From Endothia cerciana (taxonomy: Eukaryota; Ascomycota; Sordariomycetes; Diaporthales; Cryphonectriaceae): a stretch of 64,000 nt of DNA. The notes under the pieces are model-generated. The model did no database searches. It was given only the letters and a program-made list of their open reading frames with translations, and had not been told where the DNA came from. The stretch covers positions 62,001 through 126,000 of the forward strand of contig JALRMH010000064.1 in NCBI GenBank assembly GCA_026119935.1, given 5' to 3'. The translations under genes were made by a program, and so were the position numbers. Below are positions 12,265 through 23,639 of this stretch, one piece after another. Position 1 is the first letter of the stretch, and each line of letters starts with the position of its first letter.

Positions 12265-15200
12265 ATGCCAGTGCCACAGGCTGCTCAGGCGAAAGCCAAA
12301 CCTTCGCTGTAGGTTTTCACTTCGTATTGAATTCCCCACCCCAGCGAGGCGAGACTTGTTTTATAGTCTGCCGAATAACCTTGGGTAGCTGGACTTTGAG
12401 GAACTAAATAACACAACTTTTCAAGTTCCTTTTATAATCCAAGCATTTTCTTAGCACAAGAGATAGCATTACATTATAATTCCAGGTATAATACTGACAA
12501 TTTTTTTGTCTTCTAGCAGAAGCCGGCTGAAAGATAAACTCTCAAGCACTCGCTATGGTAGCGATAAACGGGATGGAGGATCCTCTAACACACCAACAAA
12601 GCCCCCTAGCATCCAAGTCGATTCTGAGCAATCTACCACCTGCCCTACCAACTCCGGCAATAATATACCTCCAAGCCACACAAGCCAGCAGCTCCATAAC
12701 AAGCAAACCCTACTACAAACCAATACCGATCAGACGCCTCTCTCTAAGCACCTCCAAGCCCAAAGCTCTTCTGCCCAGATCCCCAACAACATCACACTCT
12801 GGGACCGTGCCTACCAGCAGCTCAAGGACGATGAGAAGACCCGAGAAGCAATCGATGCCTATGAGAAGCTTCTCTCTGAGCATAGCCAAGCCGTGGATGG
12901 GGAGACTCCACCAAACAATATCAGCACCGATCCCCTCTATCGCCGTCACCAGATGGAGGAGATCGCCAAGGCCCGCATCGAAGAGCCACAGAGCCAGCTT
13001 CGGCAGAACCTTGATAGGGTCAGCAAGGTTGTTTCATTCTTCGATGATTGGATCAAGGAGGGTGTGAAAGTCTCCTCAGAAGCCTCGCTTGTTTGGGCTG
13101 GCGTCTCTATCGTCCGACCTCTCCTGACCAACCCGAAGGCCGAGGCTGAAAAGCGGACAGAAGCGCTGATTTATATCACTGCCCGCATCTCATATTACAC
13201 CAAGGTTGAGCGCCGTTTCCTCAAGGATGAGATCGTCGAGAGAGAGGAGATTGCGGAATATTTTATTTCTCTTTATCAAGCAATGATCAAGATTGTGGTC
13301 TCAACTGTCCCTCATGCACAGGGCTCGTTCAAGGGTTCCCTTGAGGATGCTCTCAAGCTTGGAGACTGGGAAGGCAGTCTTGAGAAGGTGAAATCGAAGG
13401 AAGACACGATCCGTCAGGCGCTGCGGATCGCAAACGCCGATATTCAACAACAAGTCCAAGAGCGTACGGAAGAAGCTGTCAACGCTCTGCATACCGATTT
13501 GCACGCCGGGGTGCAGGAGACTGTCCATCTGATGACAGATTCCGAAAAGAATGCGCTTCTGCGGGATCTCCGTCAAACTAACCCTCGGCATGACAAGGAG
13601 CGCATTGAGGAGACAAAAGGTGGCCTGCTGCGAGACTCTTACAAGTGGATCCTAGAGCATCAAGGCTTCAGGCAGTATCGAGACGACGGCCACAGCCGGC
13701 TGCTCTGGATCAAGGGTGACCCCGGCAAAGGCAAAACAATGCTGCTCTGTGGGGTTATCAACGAGCTGGTTCCTACCGGGACTGTTTCCTACTTTTTCTG
13801 CCAGGCTACCGACCCGAGCTTAAACAAGACGACGGCCGTGCTTCGAGGCCTGATCTGGATGTTCCTCGATAACCAGCCGCGGCCTATTGAATACGTCCGG
13901 GAGAAGTACGCCCGCGCCGGTAAAGCGCTGTTCGAAGATACGAATGCCTGTGTCGCTCTCACCGAGATATTGGAAAGCATTCTTAGCGACTCGCATCTAA
14001 ACAAAAGCTATCTGATCATTGATGCACTTGATGAATGCTCAGACCTGCTACTACTTCTCAAGTCCATTTCCCAGAGCACTGCTATATCTTCGCGGGTCAG
14101 GTGGATCGTGTCGAGTCGGAACTGGCCAGAGATTGAAGACATGATGAAGACTATCGAACAGAAAGCTCGTCTGGATCTCGAGCTCAACGAGAACTCTATA
14201 TCTGCGGCTGTTCAACATTATACGAGGTATAAAGTGGGACAGTTAGCTACGCAAAAAGCGTACAACGATGAGCTGCAGAGGGATGTCTACCATTCTCTAT
14301 CAGCAAACGCTGGAAGCACGTTCCTCTGGGTAGCATTGGTCTGTCAAGAGCTTGCTCGTCCTGGGGTTAAGCCGCGACATGTGCGAGACAAGCTCCGTGT
14401 GCTTCCTCCAGGACTTGGCCCTCTCTATAAGAGAATGTTGGAAAACGCATACGCTTCAGAAGATGCTGCCGCATGCAGACAAATCTTGGGTGTAGCATCG
14501 TTAACATTCCGCCCAGTCACTCTATCAGAACTGGCATCTCTTATAGACTTGCCGGATACTGTCCGAGAAGACGACCTCAAACCCCTAGAAGAGATCATCG
14601 GGAATTGCGGCTCTTTCCTAACGCTTCGGGATGGGATCGTTTACTTCGTGCACCAATCAGCAAAGGACTTTTTACTTGGAGAGGCATTGGAACAGGTTTT
14701 CCCTTCAGGTCCTGAAAAAGAACACCAGACGATCTTCTTAAGGTCGATCGAGATTATGTCTCAGAAGCTCCGCCGCAACATTTACAGCCTTCAGCACCCT
14801 GGTGTTCTCATTGACCAAGTACCCCAACCGCAACCCGACCCTCTGGCTGCAGCTAGATATTCCTGCATCTATTGGGTAGACCATCTGCTCGAATCCAAGT
14901 CCAATGACTGTCTACAAGATAAGGATATAATATTCTTAAAGCGGGGGTACCTTTGTTGGCTTGAAGCTTTAAGTCTCCTCCGAGGCGTTCCGCAAGGCGC
15001 GCGTGCTATCGCAAAGCTTAAAGAGAAACTTCAGGTATGTTTTAAAATATATTAAGGAATGAACATATCTAATACTTTTTTAGCATTGGCAAAACATATC
15101 CTCGCTGCTTCAACTTATTCAAGATATGCAGCGTTTTCTATTATATAATCAATGGGCTATCGAAAACAGCCCTCTTCAAGTCTATACATCAGCACTTGTC

Positions 15201-15904
15201 TTCAGTCCTAACAACAGCTTAACTAAAAAGCTATTTAAAAGCGAAGAGCCAGTATGGATAAAGACTATGCCAGTGATAGAAGATGAGTGGAGCCCTTGCC
15301 TCCAGACGCTTGAGGGGCACAGTGATGTTATCTTCTCAGTAGCCTTCTCAGGCAACGCACGTCGGGTCGCATCAGGCTCAGGGGCGACAAGACTATCCGG
15401 ATCTGGGACGCAGAGACAGGGCAGTGCCTCCAGACGCTCGAGGGGCACAGCGGGTCTGTCCGCTCAGTAGCCTTCTCAGGCGACGCATGTCGGGTCGCGT
15501 CAGGCTCAGACGACGAGACCGGACGAGATAAACCTAGACTATGTATGATCGATTTGATTTCCTTATCTCGACGCACTCTACAACCTGTACAAGCGCAAAC
15601 CTCGGCCCGACCGCTTCAACGCTATGGCTATGGGATCAGCTCGGATGGCCATTGGATTACAAGCGGCGCAGAAAATCTTTTATGGCTCCCATCAGAGTAT
15701 CGCCCAATATCTTCTGCTGTAGCCGGGACGAGTATTGCAATCGGCTGCTCATCGGGCCAGGTTCCTTTGTTTCAGTTTCAATCCTTTGGCTCCTGTACGC
15801 GCTTGAAAGAGTATAGAGCTAACTCTACCATTCAAAGCTATTCTTTTTCTTGTCTCCTTCTGCTAATAATTCATTCTCCTTTTATTTTTTTCTCTTTGCC
15901 CTAA
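12265..15904 (+). CDS. NWD-type STAND protein: NWD N-domain, NACHT NTPase, WD40 (frameshifted)
   Basis: The main frame runs 12517-15034, then a 49-base intron (GTATGT, acceptor TTTTTAG) leads to exon 15084 onward. No ATG lies near the start of the main frame; a small first exon 12265-12308 (donor GTAGGT, acceptor TTCTAG) supplies one in phase, a tentative model. Residues about 105-330 match the NWD N-terminal domain. The P-loop GDPGKGKT (about 415) and Walker B YLIIDALDEC (about 513) define a NACHT NTPase. The C terminus carries two WD40 repeats (15297 and 15425) and the family's terminal block (SSDGHWITSG, SENLLWLP-like, SSGQVPLF). The repeats are 128 bases apart instead of 126, a two-base insertion near 15380 that throws the frame; unless this is an error, the product stops at 15470 without a complete WD40 domain. 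NWD proteins include fungal allorecognition receptors such as HET-E and NWD2. Confidence 0.85.
15297..15530 (+). repeat. Two near-identical WD40 repeat units in the NWD gene
   Basis: Copies begin at 15297 and 15425 and share long identical stretches (CCAGACGCT/CGAGGGGCACAG..., TCAGTAGCCTTCTCAGGC). Only two units remain, against the long arrays usual in NWD genes, which suggests contraction. Confidence 0.85.
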
Positions 15905-18622
15905 AACGGGTCCGTGTGTTGTCGAAGTCAATTGTTGCTTGCGAGGTCCGGGAGGAACACCCGACACAAAGGGAGGCCGACGCATGGGGCAGCTTTGAGG
16001 GTTTGCTTATGCTGCTGCGTCGTTGGCATGGGAAGCTTGGATGGTAAGATGCCGTCCAGCTAGAGATCTGAAGCTGTCTCCTCGTGGGTGCGTGCGTTGT
16101 TGGTTGGAAGTCGACTGGACTGGAGAGAAGGGCTTCCCGCTCCACCTGAACTCGGTCGGTTAGCGCCTCTTGATGACAAGCTGTTAAAGTCCTCCGGCGG
16201 CCTTCGGCTGGAAAGCCGTGGCGCCCTCGTCACGGGGAAAGCAAATGCACCATGTACGTACGCACCACGTACGGACCCCTATTCGTGTCGCGATTCGCCG
16301 TGCGGAAACCCATACCAAAACCTCTTCCTCTGCGAATCCCCCAGTGCGCGTGTCCTCTACGTCTAGATGTCCGGCCTCTGTATGCCTCGCGTCCGCATAC
16401 CCTGTGTTTGCTTGCTCAGTGGGTATTATCTATAACTATACCTAGCATCCGCACGCCCAGTTTCCATATCTCTAGCGGTTATATCTATCACGCCCTTCTG
16501 TAATGTTCCTGCTATATTATCCCTGATAGTTGCGAGATCTCGTCCGCTGTACCGGAGTCACATCGCCGTAGCAAATATAGTAGTAATAAATATAGGCCGT
16601 AGCCCCTGTAACCTACCGATAGGTGGCTGCACGGGCCGGGTTCTGGCGGTGACTTGTGTCCCAGTGACAAGTCACATCAGCCTTGTCGAGATATACAAGT
16701 ACTTATTCGCCCCGGGGACCGTTGGCCGGCCTTGCTCCCTGCTTTCACACACCCCTCTCCAGTCTCATTCTCGAGGCTAACTACGAAGCCCACGGTGCAA
16801 CCATTGCCCCTCCGACCCCTCAGCCCCGAGGATGTCCAAAAAACCAGGAACCTATGGGCTCAGGGAACCGCGCACAGAGTGAGGCCTCACAAAAAAGATA
16901 ATATCTTACTTGGGTCGCTGACCTGGCGTGACTAGATATCCTCGGGAGGAAGCAACTGTCGAGAATCACACCATGGGCACGTCCTCGCCTGAATACCTCG
17001 GGTACCAAGGTGCACCAGTAAATGCTGGAAGGGTGCTGCTATGACCGAATATCATCGTTGTCGGAACACACAATCGACATGATCCGTCTGTCATCTTCCA
17101 AGGCGAGAAAGCAGACAGGCCATTGAACTGGCCGCGCCCCACCGCCCGTGTCGTTCATAACGAGCTCCAGGTGGAGTGTTTTCCGGGATACGATCATGAG
17201 GTCGTGCATCATCTTGCCTCTTGCAAGCCCCGTGTCCGTGAGATCCTAGGCTTCGGCAAGTTCGGTAGCGTCAAGAAAGGGGATCAGGCCAAATACCATG
17301 GTGGCAACTGGAGGACGATCTTTCATAGGTGGAAAGCATTGTGGAGTGGGAAAACACGCTTGAGGCTTCAGTCACCTGTCTGGCTCGCGACTACTCGATA
17401 TTGGGAACCATATTCACGCCCGGGAGCGTTGCTGCACGGGACCAAGGACTGGCTTGCCGCGCTGCCCACCTCGGTCCATCTCGTGGATCCCGAAGTGGGA
17501 ATGATGAACACCCAGCAGTCTTTGCAGGTAGGTGGCCCCCCAGGCCATCCGCAACTTGGTCCAACGACCTGCCGACCTTCTGGAGTCCCTCGACAACGGT
17601 TCTCTCCGCGACCGTTGTCAGGCTGTTCCTCCCCTCCCATCCTGCGCATCACGGAGGTGACGGTGTACAGCCTCATCCTTGGGCGGTCCCGAGTCCTCCA
17701 TCGGCCTCGTCAGGACCGGCTTTGGCGAGACGAGCCAGATGTCAGACACTAGCAACGAGGTGCACTCTGATGGTCCAGCGCCGTCCGCACCAGGGCTATT
17801 GCATTTCCAGCCTAGTGAGGGCCACACGAGCGAGGATGACTGAGGGGTTATTGGCCTGCCATCCAGGCTAGGCTTGATCGTGACCGCTCCACTCCAAAGC
17901 CTCGTGTTGTTCTGTGCATCATTTGCACGACCGGGTTGCTCATCCCGGAGATCGAGGGTGGGTCCGACGCGCCGGCTTCCCTCAAGGAGCCTCTGTCCAG
18001 GCTAGTTGCCATGTGACCACTACGTCGGTGACATTTGTGTTTTGCAATCCCCTCGCCGCCCCTTCTGCCGCGTCTCCGGATACCTTCACCGGGGACGATC
18101 AGATTTCCTTCTCAACCTTTCTACGACTAGATTTTTCAAGCAATGTCCAAGTGGGGCGCTGCAACATTCCCATCCCATCCCATCCCAATATCATTTGATC
18201 TCTCTCATGACCCCCCCCTCGTTATATTTACCGTCCCCCTCATTACCGCCAATGGTGAGCTTTTGCTCTGTTGCAGCCCTGGACCAAGGCGGCAATAGGC
18301 TTGTTATGCTCCCCATACCATTAACAATACCGGCAAGGCTTGTTCCGGGGCCACAGACCGGCTGTTCTCCACGCAGGGCTCGGACTGCATAGTGCGTTGG
18401 AAGCTCAATAGTCACATGGGCTATCCGCTGATCCGTCCTCTCCGCAAAACGTGTGACATGTGTTTTGGCTTGCCACACATCCCATTTCTCGCTATCGGTC
18501 CCCTAAAAATACAGATTCGTGTCATCTTCCCGCATCGACATTGCACCCCCCACCGGAATACAGCAGCAGAGCTGGGCTGCCCAGGTCCAACTCTCGAAGC
18601 GCCGCAGTACCTACACAGGGCA
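15905..18622. other. Intergenic region, possible eroded gene at 16930-17870
   Basis: No recognisable gene. Between about 16930 and 17870 the plus strand has protein-like pieces in shifting frames (for example GFGKFGSVKKGDQAKYHGG at about 17250 and VEWENTLEASVTCLARDYS at about 17338), suggesting an unrecognised coding remnant. The remainder shows no feature I can name. Confidence 0.3.
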
Positions 18623-19750
18623 CTAACCAGCAAGACGTGCAAAGCGCTCTAGGTGCGTCTCATCACGCAAGCCGGCGCCGTACTCAGCCGCCCAGATGTT
18701 GGTAATCTCCCTTGCAATCTCGTCGCTCACATCGGTCCACCCCTCGCCATGGGTCTCGTCTTCGTGTCTCGCCAGCGTGGTGATGTCAAAGCGGTGCCCC
18801 GCCCATACCCCCCTAGAGATATTGGCCCTATCGTTCATGCCGACAGATAAGAAGCTTGACCAACAGATGCGTGACATGACGACCTGGCCAAAGCCCAGAA
18901 CACGGATATTGGGCCCATGGATGTATCTCGGTTCCACGGCGATGGCTTCTGGGCGGACGTACTCCCTTGTTGTCAGGTTACGAAGAATCCACACCTGGTC
19001 TTGAGGGAAGTAGACCGACTCGTCGGTGACGACTATCTCTGCACGCCTTGCTTCAAATGCAGGATCTTTGTCCCTGCCCCCGCCGCAGCGAGCATATAGG
19101 CGTAACGACGCCGCCTTTATATCCATGGCCGCTTCCATGTTGACCGCGTTAGCTTTGACGAAATGGTAAAGTGACATTGGTTGGTTATACAACACGTGTT
19201 GGGTGCGGCCCCGGTCGAGATAGAACTCGACCGCCTTCCGGCGCAGCAGCTCCCAATCTTCGGCCGAAAACATGCCGCGAGGATTATCCCACGGTTTGAC
19301 GCCTTTTCCTACGCAGATGATGTTCTCGCCCGCCCACCGCCCGAGGAACGACGCGTAATAGTCGTGGAGGCAATCTCGGGCGAAGGCCCAGAAGTATTGG
19401 CTCGTAAGGCCGAGGCAGACGGCGTCGTCGATGTCTTCGATCTGGCCAAAGATGATTTGGTGCACCTCCGGGGGGAGGTCGGAAAGGACGGGAGCCTGAT
19501 CACCATCTTGCGCCCCCGCCCGCTCGTGGTGTCGCGGGGGGCCGGAAAGCACTTCGCCGTCAGCGTTCGCCTGTGGCACGGCGGTCACCTCGGGACGCTG
19601 CCGGTAGGGATTCTGCGGCCGAACGGGGACGGCGAGGAGGCGCACGAGCAGCTCGGCTGACCGACGGCCAAAGAGCATAGTCCTGAGCGTGGCCGGCCGA
19701 TGCAGGGACATCCCCACCCCGGGAGCTGCGAGTCGAAACTGTTGCGACAT
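18623..19750 (-). CDS. F-box-like domain protein
   Basis: A single uninterrupted frame of 375 residues starting at the ATG at 19750. After a basic, disordered leader of about 85 residues comes LSDLPPEVHQIIFGQIEDID, an F-box-like opening (L-P-x-E-x-x-x-x-I-F), followed by DDAVCLGLTSQYFWAFARDCL. The remaining 230 residues are rich in Trp, Tyr and charged residues and have no repeats that I recognise. F-box proteins link substrates to Skp1-Cul1 ubiquitin ligases; here the substrate-binding part is unknown. The frame is intact and its neighbours are accessory genes, in line with the large, variable F-box repertoires of Pezizomycotina. A divergent F-box-like motif also occurs near 38.4 kb. Confidence 0.7.
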   Translation of the reverse strand: MSQQFRLAAPGVGMSLHRPATLRTMLFGRRSAELLVRLLAVPVRPQNPYRQRPEVTAVPQANADGEVLSGPPRHHERAGAQDGDQAPVLSDLPPEVHQIIFGQIEDIDDAVCLGLTSQYFWAFARDCLHDYYASFLGRWAGENIICVGKGVKPWDNPRGMFSAEDWELLRRKAVEFYLDRGRTQHVLYNQPMSLYHFVKANAVNMEAAMDIKAASLRLYARCGGGRDKDPAFEARRAEIVVTDESVYFPQDQVWILRNLTTREYVRPEAIAVEPRYIHGPNIRVLGFGQVVMSRICWSSFLSVGMNDRANISRGVWAGHRFDITTLARHEDETHGEGWTDVSDEIAREITNIWAAEYGAGLRDETHLERFARLAG

Positions 19751-20140
19751 CTCCAGGAAGGTCAGGTCGCTGCGGGTCGGAAGGTGAACAATCCACCCTG
19801 TGGAGGTGCGGCCTGGGTCAGAGAAGATGTGTGCAGTGGTGTGTCCCGAGGCTTTGTTTGTAAAACCAGCTGCTAGCTGTGTCTTTGTATAGGTACAGAT
19901 ACCGCACGGGCCATCTTGGCCGTTTACACTCGGTATTCACCTAGTGCACGGCTGAAAACGGCAGTTGAGACATTCGCACCCAGCAACAACTGATGACCCA
20001 TACGGCTGACCATTGGTTGGTCCACTGCTCCGCACGCCCAGCCAATCACATAGTTGTTACCTATCTGCTCAGGTGGCCATCGCCCGCTTGTCCCAAGTGG
20101 CGCTTCAGCCTTGCCAGCGACCCCTCTGTATCCCTTGCGC

Positions 20141-21290
20141 TCAGCCGCGCCGACCGCCACGGGCCATACCTCCTTTCCTTGCTGGTGCTGGAGGCGGCGG
20201 GGGCGGCGGCGGGGAGTTGGCCTCGCCATGCGTCTCAATATACCTCCTTTCGGTCCAGTCGAACACATTATCATACCTGAACCCCCTCGACCTGAACACA
20301 CGACGAAACAGCTCCCGAAGATACGCGTAGTTGGGCCTGTCCTCGAAGGTCAAGGACCGGGTGTAGTCCATGTACGTTGCGAACTCGTCAGGGAGAAGGC
20401 CCTCGCAGAGCCCTTCACCTGAGAGGCCCTCCTTCTTGTCCTTGATCACCCGGTGCATCCCCTTGCGCGCCGCAGCCTTCAGGCCCTCCCATGGCAGCGA
20501 GCCGCGAGCGAGGTAGAGGAGGGTGTATCCGAGGGATTCCAAGTCATCCGCCCAGGACTGTTCTGTCCCGAAGCCTTAGTAAGGGGGACACAAAGAATAA
20601 TATTCACAGCACCCACCGCGCCCACCGTGATTGTTGATGCTGGCATACTCAGCAGTGCCGCCGAACGGACGACCCTTGTACCTCTTGCATTCCTCGGCGA
20701 GCCAGCGCTCCTTAGCCAGGCCGAAGTCGATGGTATACAGCGTGTTTCCCTGCCTGCCGGCCCCCATCAGGAAATTGGCTGGCTTGATGTCGCGATGCAG
20801 GAAGCCCTTGGAATGTATGTACTCGATTCGAGAGATGGCTTGGTCGGCGATAAGGAGGATAGTCTTGAGCGAGAATTTTCGGTCGCAGTAGTTGAGCAGG
20901 TCCTCTAGCGACGGGCCGAGGAGGTCGTGGACCAGCACGTAGAAGTCGCATTCCCCTCCAAACCACCGGACCTCGGGGATTCCCACGCCCCTGGCCAGCG
21001 CCTTGTATGTCTTCTTCTCGTCCGCGAGGAATCGGGGGTCGTCCCTGGCACTCATGAGCTTCATTGCGACCTCCTCCCCCGTCAGGACGTCGGTTCCTGC
21101 CCCCAGGTAAGCCTCTGATCCATAGAGTGCGTGGTGGCGGGGGCGGGCGGGTGGCACACCAGAGTAGACCATGCCGAAGCCTCCTTCACCGATCTTGCGG
21201 TCGACTCGGTATCGACCGTTGACGAGAATGTCCTAGAGACATATCACGTAAGCGCCTATTCCTGTCTTTACGTACAGGGCGGGAAGTCAT
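20141..21290 (-). CDS. CK1-like (casein kinase I family) serine/threonine kinase
   Basis: Four exons, 21290-21276, 21232-21160, 21096-20626 and 20574-20141, yield 330 residues. All junctions keep the kinase frame; the first exon has only five codons and its intron is just 43 bases, so that start is less certain. Kinase landmarks are present: glycine loop KIGEGGFG (18-25), Lys42, HRDIKPANF with Asp132 and Asn137, DFG (153-155), and the CK1-specific FGGTAEYASINNH and SWADDLESLGY blocks. The tail ends in a Pro run and Arg/Gly-rich residues. CK1 kinases phosphorylate primed or acidic substrates in trafficking, DNA repair and circadian control. The catalytic set looks complete, so an active enzyme is likely. 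It diverges from the core Hrr25 type, for example in the TAEYAS segment, and lies in an accessory region. Confidence 0.88.
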
Positions 21291-21665
21291 CCCTTCATCT
21301 TGACACTGCAAACTCCTGCGCGAGAGAGAGTGGAAGGTTGGCCCAACAGAGCCCGGCAAGGAAAATGGCGTTGTGTCGGACGCTGGCAGAGATAGAGAGA
21401 GCAGGTGTTTCGAGAACCATCCCAAATATCTGCCCCCCCCCCCCCCGAATGGTGACCCCGCCAAGCCCATGCGGAGCGCGCCTCTTGCCCTTTTTGTTCA
21501 CGCTCCTCTCATCCTTTGTTCGCACTCCTCTCACCCTTTGTTCACTGGGTGAATGGCTGGGGAGCTGCACCCCCCCCCCCCCAAATACCCTGTCTCACGG
21601 CGTCGTCCAATCCTTCCTTGTCCCGTCGCCCTCACAGCAACTGCTTGAAACCATTGTCCATCCAC
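21291..21665. promoter_or_regulatory. Shared 375-base divergent promoter region
   Basis: The kinase gene starts leftward at 21290 and the next gene starts rightward at 21666, so both promoters fit in this span. It contains two C homopolymers (about 21431-21445 and 21571-21583) and two copies of a CCTCTCA-CC(T)TTTGTTC(A) unit near 21500-21545. Confidence 0.6.
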
Positions 21666-23304
21666 ATGGCTGAACTCCGATACGGGTCCGCCACGGCCAC
21701 GGCGGGACCGCAGGGCCGAACGAGACGGCGGGCAGACGACCCATTACAAGAGCAGCCCCCCCCAGCCAAGGAGGTCAGGCCGAAAAGGAACCGCCGCAGT
21801 CCTCCTAACCTTCCACCAGAGTTCTGGGATAACCTGTCCAAGGTTTCGCTCACGCCTCGCGCCCTGAGAGAGCTCGACCGGCGGAACAACCTCCAGCCCC
21901 TGCCTGAGCCTCCTGTTCCCGCCGGCGGGTACCCCACGGACCTTGCACGGTTTGCAAGGCACGGCGGCCCTGGTCTCCATCATCTTCGAGGGGTGAGGCT
22001 TTTTACATTCTATGGGAACGCACCGCCGCCGACTAATATCAGTATAATAGTACCCAGAGCCCGAGCAGCCGGTGGCTTCCGGCCGTCCCTCCGCGTCTTC
22101 CCAAAGGCGGCATGCGCAGTCCACCCAGTCCACACCGGGGATGAGTATTACCCCGGATGCCCGAAAGTCGTCTGTCTATGATGATAACTTCGAACAACAT
22201 CTGATTGACCACAATATCTACATGGAGTGGCACGAATATACGAGTGCTGGTTCGACCCCTAAACCCGGGAATATTGATGAGGTCAGACAGAGGATGGCTG
22301 TTCGTAGGGCTTCACTGTTGCCACCGCGCTTTTCCGAGGCACACTTTGTCAAATTCCAGCGCAGGGACAACACTAGGTCGGAAGGAGCCACAATGCGAAA
22401 CGCGATCCCGCTGGTCGCCGGCAATGCCGCCATTCCGAACGACGGACATCTCCCGTTCACCAACTTCGTTTCGATGACAGAGGATACTACGGTGAAAGCA
22501 GTACCGGACTTCTTCGACGGGGCTCGTTTTGGGGATCTCGACAAGGGAGTCAGGGACGACCTAAGTGAGAAGATCATCCCTACCAGGCATGCAACTGATC
22601 CAGTAGCGCCCAACTTTTACATGGAGGCCAAGGCTCCGACTGCAAATGCCCTCGTGGCGAAGCGACAGGCCTGCCACGACGGGGCGTATGGAGCCCGTGC
22701 CATGCACAGCCTGCAGAACTACGGTGCAGAACAAGCAGTCTACGACGGCAGTGCGTATACATTCAGCTCGACCTACCACGATGGAGCACTCAAGATCTAC
22801 GCCCACCACGCCACCGCGCCTACAACACCGGGCGGGCAACCAGAGTACCATATGACGCAGCTGAAGGCTTATGCCTTGACGAGTGACCGGGAGACCTTTG
22901 CTAAAGGAGCTACGGCACTCAGGAACGCGCGGGATCTGGCAAGGCAGTACCGAGATACATTCATCAGGGCCGCGAACTCTAGATATCGAGCAGCAACCGC
23001 AGCGGCTCAGGAAGCCAACACCATCACTACGCCCACAGCGCCCGGTGAGCAGCCCGAGTACCACATGACGCAGCCGAGAGCCTATGCCCTGAGGAGTGAT
23101 CGGGATATCTTTGTTGAAGGGGTTACGCCATTCAGGAACTTGGAGCCCATGGCGGACGATCATCGCAAGACGATCATCGTGGAGGTAAATGCAAAATCCA
23201 GGCGGCCCGGCGAAGATCCAGCTAACACAATTGTGGTGCAACGAGACGACGTGCTCAGGTCCCGTCAGCGAGGCACCTGCTCTTCCTCAATGCCTAGGGG
23301 ATGA
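21666..23304 (+). CDS. Fungal E-x-K protein, PD-(D/E)XK-like nuclease candidate
   Basis: Exons 21666-21992 and 22060-23304 give 523 residues. The intron starts GTGAGG and ends CCCAGAG. An Arg/Pro-rich leader is followed by a motif region (DLARFARHGG, LRG), then VPDFFDGA (about residue 258), FYMEAKAP (about 297) and AKRQACHDGAYGARAMHSLQNY. The D..., E-x-K, RQ order parallels the DUF7924 proteins in this window and suggests a restriction-endonuclease-like fold; that is inference. PEYHMTQ occurs twice because a coding segment is tandemly duplicated. A plausible further intron starts at 23185 (GTAAAT); reading on in another frame gives a Ser-rich, basic tail (to 23545), so the true C terminus is uncertain. 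I recognise it as a recurrent fungal family but know no function. Confidence 0.75.
22818..23200 (+). repeat. Intragenic tandem duplication in the E-x-K gene
   Basis: Two copies of about 215-225 bases, each encoding (P)EYHMTQxxAYALxSDRxxFxxG followed by an R/N-rich helical segment. Copy 1 begins near 22827, copy 2 near 23049. They have diverged strongly. Confidence 0.75.
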
Positions 23305-23639
23305 TCGAGACGAAAGTCAGTCATCTGCACTGTGTGACGCTGGAGGACCAGCGGCAAGCTTTATGACAGGCTTCACATCAAGCTTCACACCAGGCAACAC
23401 CCACGGCTGCCAAACCCGATCCAAGCGCCGTAGGGGTTCTCACAGCTCCTCGTCGGGCCTCCAGCTCCCAGAGGAGCATCACGCAGCCCAACCAGAACAC
23501 CAGAGAGGGAGCGGGAAGAGACATCACAGAAGTAAGGAGGGTTAGGTGGCCGGTTCCGGAAAGGCCAAGGCCAAGGCATCCTCGCCCGATACAGTGGAGG
23601 ATGATGTATGGGAACGGGACGACCAAGAACAGTTAGACG

